From: Phycisphaerales bacterium UBA1926
GTDB lineage: Bacteria > Planctomycetota > Phycisphaerae > Phycisphaerales > UBA1924
Length of the DNA: 8,118 nt
Direction: 5' to 3'
Assembly (NCBI GenBank): GCA_002337215.1
Contig: DDFO01000038.1
Coordinates: 16,965 to 25,082, forward strand
Shown here piece by piece: positions 1 through 4,790 of this stretch. The notes under the pieces are model-generated. The model had not been told where the DNA came from. It saw only the letters and a list, made by a program, of their open reading frames with translations, and did no database searches. Positions within the stretch are counted from its first letter, which is position 1, and each line of letters starts with the position of its first letter. The translations under genes and the position numbers were made by a program.

Positions 1-54
1 CGCCTCGTCGCGGCGGTTCCTGGTCTCTTCGATCACACGCGCACACTCGGACAT
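1..54 (-). CDS. Possible 5' end of an unidentified leftward gene (partial)
   Basis: On the minus strand an ATG at 54-52 opens a frame that stays open to the left edge. It gives 18 residues, MSECARVIEETRNRRDEA. A GGAG ribosome-binding motif (plus positions 60-63) lies five bases upstream of the ATG, which is the main reason to take the start seriously. The gene would be divergent from ruvA across a 204-base spacer. Eighteen residues are too few to recognise a family, so no function is proposed. A chance open frame is possible, because GC-rich DNA often leaves such short frames open. Confidence 0.35.
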   Translation of the reverse strand, partial: MSECARVIEETRNRRDEA

Positions 55-76
55 TGAGACTCCGTGAAGATTCGCC

Positions 77-101
77 CAGTACCCCAGACGCTTGGGTACT
101 G
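77..101. promoter_or_regulatory. Inverted repeat in the divergent spacer upstream of ruvA
   Basis: CAGTACCC at 77-84 is the exact reverse complement of GGGTACTG at 94-101, with a nine-base centre. If C82 is bulged, the arms can instead extend to nine pairs around a six-base loop. The repeat sits 23 bases upstream of the leftward start at 54 and about 160 bases upstream of ruvA. It could be a repressor-binding site or a transcribed hairpin; nothing here decides which. The rest of the 55-258 spacer is visibly lower in GC, with a T run near 160-166, and I could not identify a convincing -35/-10 pair in it. Confidence 0.35.
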
Positions 102-258
102 AATGATTCGCAGCGGACGCAAGCCGGGAAAGGTGAATCCGAATCGTTTCCGTTCGTATTGTTTTTGGTGTTCCGCCGCACCGGTTTCAGCAATCACAGC
201 GCCCGAGCCGCTATCGTGGACCGGTCACACCCTCTGGCACACAAAGGCGTCCGCACAC

Positions 259-894
259 ATGATCCGCAGCCTCACCGGAACCCTCGTCGATCTCGACCAG
301 CAGATGGCGATCATCCGCCCGGGGGGGCCGGACGTCCCTTTCGAGATCGAGCTCCTCGTGCCGGCCTACTGGACGCCCCACCTCGCGACCCGCGCGGGGG
401 ACCGCATCACCGCATTCTGCAAGCTCCATCTCGAGTCACAGAGTCAGGGTGCCTCGTTCGTCCCCCGCCTGCTCGGCTTCCCGACCGCGAGCGACCGCGC
501 GTTCTTCGAGGTCTTCACCTCGGTGAAGGGGCTGGGCCAGCGCCGCGCGATGCGCGCGATGGCGTCCCCCCCGGGCCAGATCGCGGCCTGGATCGCGTCA
601 CGCAACCCCAAATCGCTCCAGACGCTCCCCGAGATCGGCAAGCGGCTCGCCGAGACCGTGATTGCCGAGCTGCACGGCAAGGTCGACCCGTTCGTCACCG
701 CGGGTTCGACAATCGAACCGACCACGGTGACCCCGGTCCCCGCGGGCCCCGCGGAGGACGCGGTTGCCGCGCTCATCGCGTTGGGCCAGCAGCGGACCGA
801 TGCCGAGCGACGCGTCGCCCGGGTTCTCGCGGAGCCCGAGTCTGCCGACCTCAGCGCCGACGAGATCGTCAGCCGTTCCTTCGTCGCGACCTGA
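259..894 (+). CDS. ruvA: Holliday junction branch migration protein RuvA (divergent)
   Basis: RuvA binds four-way Holliday junctions as a tetramer and loads the RuvB motor for branch migration in recombination and repair. The 211-residue product is close to the usual ~200. It begins MIRSLTGTLVDLD, the typical start of the N-terminal OB-fold (about 1-73). Two helix-hairpin-helix motifs follow: SVKGLGQRRAMRAM (88-101) and TLPEIGKRLAETVIAELHGK (122-141). A proline- and threonine-rich linker (about 144-165) leads to a C-terminal RuvB-contacting domain with AEDAVAALIALG (165-176). The frame is open from 103, but RuvA homology starts at the ATG at 259, so that start was chosen. No good Shine-Dalgarno is seen; AAAGG at 243-247 is far from the start. 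The conserved Arg-Glu-Asp stretch that carries the acidic pin of E. coli RuvA is replaced by a longer SQSQGASF-type segment. ruvB and ruvC are not in the window. Confidence 0.85.
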   Translation: MIRSLTGTLVDLDQQMAIIRPGGPDVPFEIELLVPAYWTPHLATRAGDRITAFCKLHLESQSQGASFVPRLLGFPTASDRAFFEVFTSVKGLGQRRAMRAMASPPGQIAAWIASRNPKSLQTLPEIGKRLAETVIAELHGKVDPFVTAGSTIEPTTVTPVPAGPAEDAVAALIALGQQRTDAERRVARVLAEPESADLSADEIVSRSFVAT

Positions 895-922
895 GCTTGC
901 CGACACCACGCACACGCCCGTC

Positions 923-928
923 TACACT
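923..928 (+). promoter_or_regulatory. Candidate -10 element for a leaderless guanylyltransferase transcript
   Basis: TACACT fits the TAnnnT -10 pattern and ends six bases before the ATG at 935. Transcription starting six to seven bases after the hexamer would begin at or next to the A of the ATG, giving a leaderless mRNA. In agreement, no Shine-Dalgarno sequence is visible before this start. No well-spaced -35 is present: TTGCCG at 897-902 leaves a 20-base spacer. Read-through from ruvA, 40 bases upstream, is the alternative. Confidence 0.3.
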
Positions 929-934
929 CGCCGC

Positions 935-2062
935 ATGCGATACGCGATGATCATGGCGGGCGGCTCCGGGACCAGGCTCTGGCCCGTGAGTCGAGAAGGC
1001 GAACCCAAGCAACTCATCCGCTTTATCCAGCGCGAGCAGGACAAACGCCCGGTCAGCCTCCTCGAGGTCGCGGCCGAACGCCTCGAGGGCCTCGTCCCCG
1101 ATGACCGCCGCTACATCTGCACCGGCGAGCAGTACCGAAGCATCATCAAAGACCGACTCCCCGCCTTCACCGACGATCGGATTCTTGGCGAGCCCATGCC
1201 CCGCGACACGGTCAACGCGGTCGGGTTCGCGGCCGCGGTGTTCGGGAAAGATGACCCCGACGCGGTGTTCAGTGTGCTGACGGCCGACCACCTGATCCAA
1301 CCTCAGTCCACCTTTGCCAAAGCGATGGACGTCGGATACTCGATCGTCGAGGACGACCCCACCCAGCTCGTCTCGTTTGGGATCAAGCCCACCTACCCCG
1401 CCACCGGGTTCGGCTACATCGAGAACGGGGGCGAATTGCCGGGCACCGATTCTCTTGGCTTCAAGGTCTCCCGATTTGTTGAGAAACCCCCGCTCGACAA
1501 AGCCACCGAATACCTCGCATCCGGCTCGTTCTCATGGAACGCCGGCATGTTCGTCTTCCACGCCCAGACCTTCCTCGACCTGCTCGCTCGCCACCAGCCC
1601 GAGAGCCACGCGGGGCTGATGGAGATCCAGGCCGCGTGGGGGACCGCCCACCAGCAGGATGTGCTCGACCGTGTCTACCCCACGCTCCCGAAGATCAGCG
1701 TTGATTACGCCGTGATGGAGCCCGCGGCGAGCGACCCGGCCGTCTCCCTCGCCGGCGTCACCATGGACGTCGAATGGCTCGATGTCGGGTCCTGGCCGAG
1801 CTATGGCGAGACCATCACCCCCGACGCGCTCGGCAACCGCGCCAGTGGCATCCCCGTCGCTCTCCACGACTCGCGCAACAACCTCATCGTCGGCAACGAG
1901 AGCGGCCAATCCAACGGCAGCCCGCGCGACCACATCATCGCCCTCGTCGGCTGCGAGGACCTCATCGTCATCCGCACCGACCGCGCCACCCTCGTCATGC
2001 CCAAGGACCGCGCCCAAGACATCAAGGCCCTGCATGCGAACCTGCCCGATGCTCTAAAGTGA
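935..2062 (+). CDS. manC: Mannose-1-phosphate guanylyltransferase (GDP-mannose pyrophosphorylase)
   Basis: The enzyme makes GDP-mannose from mannose-1-phosphate and GTP in the cytoplasm, a precursor for polysaccharides, glycoproteins and deoxyhexose sugars. The 375-residue product has the nucleotidyltransferase signature MAGGSGTRLWPVSREGEPKQ (7-26) and LTADHLI (115-121, with Thr where Pro is common). It also has the lysine signature FVEKPP (181-186), SFSWNAGMFVF (198-208), ISVDYAVMEP (254-263) and WLDVGSWPSY (281-290). A left-handed beta-helix-like C-terminal part follows (about 300-365). It lacks the fused phosphomannose isomerase cupin of the ~470-residue bifunctional enzymes, so it is monofunctional. 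The frame extends upstream to 764, but that part overlaps ruvA and does not resemble the family; the ATG at 935 places the signature properly. It is followed four bases later by the next gene. The symbol is by family; individual members are also called manC or algA/cpsB-like. Confidence 0.9.
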   Translation: MRYAMIMAGGSGTRLWPVSREGEPKQLIRFIQREQDKRPVSLLEVAAERLEGLVPDDRRYICTGEQYRSIIKDRLPAFTDDRILGEPMPRDTVNAVGFAAAVFGKDDPDAVFSVLTADHLIQPQSTFAKAMDVGYSIVEDDPTQLVSFGIKPTYPATGFGYIENGGELPGTDSLGFKVSRFVEKPPLDKATEYLASGSFSWNAGMFVFHAQTFLDLLARHQPESHAGLMEIQAAWGTAHQQDVLDRVYPTLPKISVDYAVMEPAASDPAVSLAGVTMDVEWLDVGSWPSYGETITPDALGNRASGIPVALHDSRNNLIVGNESGQSNGSPRDHIIALVGCEDLIVIRTDRATLVMPKDRAQDIKALHANLPDALK

Positions 2063-2066
2063 TCGA

Positions 2067-2819
2067 GTGAAACGGCGACTGCTCATCCACATCGCGCTCT
2101 GCATCCCACTTGGCGTCATCACGTCGTACCTTGTCGCGTGGGCCATCGGCATCCAATACCCGGGCACCGGCGGTCACATCACGGCCACCGTGATACTCAA
2201 GACAACGAGCGGCCAAGATGTGCCCATCGCGCTCACCCCGAACCTGCAGACGCACGCAACCGATGTCCTGCTCATCCGCTCGGATACCGGGTCGGACGAG
2301 ACCGTCATCCTCGACAAAGCCAAAATCGATGCCGCGTTCGGCTTGAAGTGGATCCGAATGGAACGCAAGCCGCAGCCCGACGGGACCACGAAGGAGATCA
2401 AAACATTCGCCGAACTGCCGAGTTGGCTCGCCAACCGAACATTGGTCGCACCCGCAGTCGCAAGGACACACCTCGCACAAGGATGGCCCTTTCGCTGCAC
2501 GAACGGCACCCATCATTTCAGCATAAACCCTCCGAACTTGACCGGCATCCTGACCGGCCTCATCCCGGTCTCGAAACAACCCAACATCATCGGCCACCGT
2601 GTCCTCGCCTACCACCCCATCTGGCCGGGCCTCATATACAACACCCTCATCTACGCATCAATCTGGCTCGCCATCTTCACACTCTTCGCCATCGCAAAGC
2701 AGGCGAGAAGAAAACGAAAAGGCCTCTGCCCCCGCTGCGCCTACGACCTCAAGGGCACCACCGCCTGCCCCGAGTGTGGTCAGAACATGCCCGACGCGCC
2801 GCCCAACCCAGCCGGATAA
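2067..2819 (+). CDS. Two-pass membrane protein with C-terminal zinc ribbon, function unknown
   Basis: No enzymatic family is recognised in this 250-residue protein. An N-terminal hydrophobic helix (about 6-28) is followed by a region of about 155 residues, probably outside the cytoplasmic membrane. A second hydrophobic helix (about 187-210) leads to the basic stretch KQARRKRKG (211-219). The C-terminal zinc ribbon has CPRC (221-224), the motif AYDLKG (225-230) and CPEC (234-237). The positive charges after the second helix suggest that the ribbon faces the cytoplasm. I associate this helix plus CPxC-x(n)-YDLxG-CPxC tail with many planctomycete hypothetical proteins; that is recollection, not a search. 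GTG at 2067 is chosen because it opens directly on the first helix, lies four bases after the upstream stop, and the next in-frame Met is at residue 98. Translation is probably coupled to manC. No clear Shine-Dalgarno is seen. Confidence 0.75.
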   Translation: MKRRLLIHIALCIPLGVITSYLVAWAIGIQYPGTGGHITATVILKTTSGQDVPIALTPNLQTHATDVLLIRSDTGSDETVILDKAKIDAAFGLKWIRMERKPQPDGTTKEIKTFAELPSWLANRTLVAPAVARTHLAQGWPFRCTNGTHHFSINPPNLTGILTGLIPVSKQPNIIGHRVLAYHPIWPGLIYNTLIYASIWLAIFTLFAIAKQARRKRKGLCPRCAYDLKGTTACPECGQNMPDAPPNPAG

Positions 2820-2826
2820 ACCCGCG

Positions 2827-3276
2827 ATGACCACACCCACCCGACTCATCGCCATCGACCTGGGCGACAAACGCACAGGCCTCGCCCTTGCCGACACCAT
2901 CACCCGCATCGCCTCCCCCGCGGGCCTCATCGAGGTCCCCATCGCCGAACGCGGAGGCGACAAACTCCTCGACGCCATCGACCGCGCGATCGACGATCTC
3001 GTCGGTGGCGCTCCCGCCGACCTCATCGTGGGATTGCCCATCAACATGGACGGCTCCGAGGGCCCCCGCGCCAAACTCGTCCGCGCCTACGCCGAACGCA
3101 TCGGCGAACGCACGAAACGCACCGTCCACTTCCAGGACGAGCGCCAGTCCAGCATGGCTGCCAACGACCGCATGGCCCAGACCGGCCTGACCCACAAACA
3201 AAAGAAAGCCCGCCGCGACGCCATCGCCGCCGTCGTCATCCTGCAGCGCTACCTCGACGGCGAGCACTCCGCCTAG
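2827..3276 (+). CDS. ruvX: YqgF/RuvX-family nuclease (putative Holliday junction resolvase)
   Basis: The 149-residue product matches the small RNase H-fold YqgF/RuvX family. Members are described as putative Holliday junction resolvases and, in some bacteria, act in 16S rRNA 5'-end processing; this sequence does not tell which applies. Family motifs are in order: IAIDLGDKRTGLALAD (8-23) with the catalytic Asp at 11, LIVGLPINMDGSEGPRA (66-82), FQDERQSS (102-109) with the acidic DE pair, and RRDAIAAVVILQRYLDG (129-145) with the last catalytic Asp at 131. All expected acidic residues are present. The ATG at 2827 is chosen because homology starts at once (TRLIAIDLG). The open frame extends to 2599, but that part overlaps the preceding gene. 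The gene lies seven bases after the membrane protein gene, so it is probably co-transcribed with it and manC. It uses C-ending codons much more than ruvA does. Confidence 0.88.
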   Translation: MTTPTRLIAIDLGDKRTGLALADTITRIASPAGLIEVPIAERGGDKLLDAIDRAIDDLVGGAPADLIVGLPINMDGSEGPRAKLVRAYAERIGERTKRTVHFQDERQSSMAANDRMAQTGLTHKQKKARRDAIAAVVILQRYLDGEHSA

Positions 3277-3290
3277 ACCCCGCGTCGACC

Positions 3291-3318
3291 CAACGAGCCC
3301 CCCGCGCGAGCGGGAGGA
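3291..3318. repeat. GNRA-loop hairpin repeat, copy 1 (after ruvX)
   Basis: This 28-base element begins CAACGAGCCCC and forms a stem from 3298-3305 and 3310-3317 with one C-A mismatch (3300/3315) and a GCGA loop. It matches the element at 4694-4721 at 24 of 28 positions. Two of the four differences are a compensatory swap of one base pair (C-G here, G-C there), and a third keeps the loop in the GNRA class. It starts 14 bases after the ruvX stop. No T run follows, so it is not a canonical rho-independent terminator. Confidence 0.6.
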
Positions 3319-3328
3319 CTCTCACGCC

Positions 3329-3353
3329 CCTCCCCCGTCGCCGACGGGGGAGG
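3329..3353. repeat. Strong GC hairpin after ruvX
   Basis: CTCCCCCGTC at 3330-3339 is the exact reverse complement of GACGGGGGAG at 3343-3352, with a GCC loop. The pair C3329-G3353 extends it to 11 uninterrupted pairs. It could stop transcription or protect the 3' end of the ruvX mRNA, but no T tract follows on either strand, so a classical terminator is not supported. Confidence 0.5.
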
Positions 3354-3357
3354 TGGG

Positions 3358-3380
3358 CCGGCCATCCATAGGATGACCGG
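3358..3380. repeat. Hairpin with ATA loop in the ruvX-ebo spacer
   Basis: CCGGCCATCC (3358-3367) pairs with GGATGACCGG (3371-3380) around an ATA loop, with one mismatch in ten. It begins only five bases after the preceding hairpin, so the two would stack in one transcript. Function unknown. Confidence 0.4.
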
Positions 3381-3458
3381 GTCGGAGGGGGTTCCCCGAA
3401 TTCGGACAGACGCTCACCCCGTCACTACCCTATCTCTCGATACATCGATCCCGTGTGC

Positions 3459-3477
3459 CACGGCCGTCCCGGCCGTG
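3459..3477. repeat. Perfect hairpin just upstream of the ebo-type block
   Basis: CACGGCCG (3459-3466) and CGGCCGTG (3470-3477) are exact reverse complements around a TCC loop. The element lies about 40 bases before the ATG at 3519. It may be a repeat-family member or a structured leader. The surrounding spacer, 3381-3458, shows only a weak promoter-like TACCCT (3426-3431) with TTCGGA (3401-3406) 19 bases before it. Confidence 0.4.
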
Positions 3478-3518
3478 CGTCTCGCAGGAGTGCCCGGTAC
3501 CCAGACTCCGGAGCCCCC

Positions 3519-3872
3519 ATGCCGAACCCAGCCCCCCCGATCCCCATCACCAAACAGCAGGCCCTCGACCTCTACTTCCTCGAGCACCGCGCCAAGCTCC
3601 TCGACCTCGCCGCCTTCCTCGACCGCATCGACCGCGCCGACGGCACCGCCGACTTCCGCCTCGACGCCTTCCGCGACGCAACCAAGATCCTCCTCGACAC
3701 CGAGCCCGGCCGAGCACGTCGCGTGCAGGAGGCCTTCTCGGATCATTCCGAAACCCCCATCCCCGTCGCCCCCGGCAAGGGCGCAACCGGCGCTCAGCCA
3801 CCGAGCGGCAGCGGGGGCCCTTCCTCGGATGCGGAGGCATCCGACTCAAACACAAACAGGGGCACCCCGTGA
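3519..3872 (+). CDS. Small protein of unknown function, first gene of the ebo-type block
   Basis: I do not recognise this 117-residue protein. Residues about 11-76 look like a compact charged alpha-helical domain, with TKQQALDLYFLEHRAKLLDL (11-30), FLDRIDRAD (33-41), FRLDAFRDATKILL (46-59) and ARRVQEAFSD (66-75). Residues about 79-117 are a low-complexity tail rich in Pro, Gly, Ser and Ala, and its DNA contains a perfect hairpin at 3825-3844. No signal peptide or membrane helix is seen. The ATG at 3519 was chosen because the upstream in-frame part (from 3453) is encoded by hairpin-rich spacer DNA. The stop TGA overlaps the next start as GTGA, so translation of the two genes is probably coupled. 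Its position suggests a helper for the TatD-like and EboE-like proteins. It is much shorter than the EboA proteins I know of, and I cannot align it to them by eye. Confidence 0.65.
   Translation: MPNPAPPIPITKQQALDLYFLEHRAKLLDLAAFLDRIDRADGTADFRLDAFRDATKILLDTEPGRARRVQEAFSDHSETPIPVAPGKGATGAQPPSGSGGPSSDAEASDSNTNRGTP
3825..3844. repeat. Perfect hairpin inside the tail of the 117-residue protein gene
   Basis: TCGGATGC (3825-3832) and GCATCCGA (3837-3844) are exact reverse complements around a GGAG loop. The hairpin lies in the low-complexity 3' end of the upstream gene, ending 24 bases before the GTG of the TatD-like gene. It may be a palindromic repeat that was absorbed into the reading frame, or a structure affecting translation of the downstream gene. 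Confidence 0.45.
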
Positions 3873-4672
3873 GATACATCGACCCCCACATCCACATGGT
3901 CAGCCGCACGACGGATGACTACCACAACATGGCTCTCGCCGGCTGCGTCGCCATCACCGAGCCCGCCTTCTGGGCCGGCTACGACCGCTCCAGCCCCCAG
4001 GGCTTCTACGACTACTTCAGCCTGCTCACCGACACCGAGCCCAAGCGTGCGGCCGCCTACGGCATCAACCACCACTGCTGGCTCTGCATCAACCCCAAGG
4101 AAGCCGAGGACCCCGCGTTCGCCCGCGAGGTCATCGACCTCATCCCCGAGTTCCTCAACAAGCCCGGCGTCCTCGGCATCGGTGAGATCGGGCTCAACAA
4201 GAACTCCAAGAACGAACTCACCATCCTCGAAGAGCAGATCGCCCTCGCCGCGAAGCACGACCAACTCGTCCTCGTCCACACGCCCCACCTCGAAGACAAA
4301 CTCAAGGGCACCAAACTCATCATCGACGCGATCAAACGCAACGGCTCGATCGACCCGGGCCGCGTGCTCATCGACCACGTCGAAGAGCACACCGTCGACC
4401 TCGTGCTCAGCGAGGGCTTCTGGGCCGGCATGACCCTCTACCCCGACACCAAATGCACCCCCCAGCGGGCGGCCGACATCATCGAGATGTGCGGCACCGA
4501 ACGCCTCTGGATCAACTCCGCCGGCGACTGGGGCCATTCCGACCCGCTCGCAGTCCCCAAGTGCCGTCTCGAAATGAAACGCCGGGGCCACACCGCCGAG
4601 ACCATCGACACGATCTCGTACCACAACCCCATGAAGTTCCTGAGCCAGAGCGGGAAGTTCAACGCGGGCTGA
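3869..4672 (+). CDS. eboB: TatD-like metal-dependent hydrolase, EboB-type
   Basis: This 267-residue protein has the metal ligands of the TatD/amidohydrolase TIM barrel: HIH at 7-9, Glu106 in GIGEIGLNK, His137 in VLVHTPH, His170 in VLIDHVEEH and Asp220 in NSAGDWGHSD. TatD proteins are known as nucleases, but EboB members are assigned to the ebo cluster and their substrate is unknown. The EboB call rests on the adjacent EboE-like gene and on differences from classical TatD, such as the long segment EPAFWAGYDR (31-40). The GTG at 3869 is chosen because the HxH ligand at residues 7-9 needs it; the next Met is residue 10, after the ligand. AGGGG at 3858-3862 lies six bases before it, and the start overlaps the previous stop (GTGA). 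Codon use is strongly C-ending. A large antisense frame here (3794-4801) is a by-product of that bias. Confidence 0.8.
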   Translation: MRYIDPHIHMVSRTTDDYHNMALAGCVAITEPAFWAGYDRSSPQGFYDYFSLLTDTEPKRAAAYGINHHCWLCINPKEAEDPAFAREVIDLIPEFLNKPGVLGIGEIGLNKNSKNELTILEEQIALAAKHDQLVLVHTPHLEDKLKGTKLIIDAIKRNGSIDPGRVLIDHVEEHTVDLVLSEGFWAGMTLYPDTKCTPQRAADIIEMCGTERLWINSAGDWGHSDPLAVPKCRLEMKRRGHTAETIDTISYHNPMKFLSQSGKFNAG

Positions 4673-4693
4673 ACACGCTCGCCCCGCTCTCGT

Positions 4694-4721
4694 CAACGAG
4701 CCCCCGGCGCAAGCCGGGGGA
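4694..4721. repeat. GNRA-loop hairpin repeat, copy 2 (after eboB)
   Basis: CCCCCGGC (4701-4708) and GCCGGGGG (4713-4720) form a perfect eight-pair stem with a GCAA tetraloop, preceded by CAACGAG (4694-4700). It is the partner of the element at 3291-3318 and starts 21 bases after the eboB stop. No T run follows, so it is not a classical terminator. Confidence 0.6.
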
Positions 4722-4748
4722 ACTTCGAAACCTTCAAATCCTCCCTCC

Positions 4749-4764
4749 CCTCGCTCGCGCGAGG
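4749..4764. repeat. Short hairpin between eboB and eboE
   Basis: CCTCGC (4749-4754) pairs with GCGAGG (4759-4764) around TCGC. It follows repeat copy 2 by 28 bases, just as copy 1 is followed 11 bases later by the hairpin at 3329. The eboE ribosome-binding GGAG (4780-4783) comes 15 bases further on. Confidence 0.3.
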
Positions 4765-4790
4765 AACTCGCAACACACCGGAGCCCGACG

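Noticed and set aside
764..934. Upstream extension of the guanylyltransferase frame
   Set aside because: It overlaps ruvA coding sequence, is Ser/Pro-rich and does not resemble the family; the nucleotidyltransferase signature fits a start at 935.
54..950. Long plus-strand frame of 298 codons across ruvA
   Set aside because: It is rich in Arg, Pro and His and resembles no family. It is in a different frame from ruvA, whose motifs are clear, and is open only because of high GC at codon positions.
3455..3868. Upstream extension of the TatD-like frame
   Set aside because: It is Arg/Pro-rich and overlaps the 117-residue gene; the HxH ligand near residue 7 and the ribosome-binding AGGGG support the GTG at 3869.
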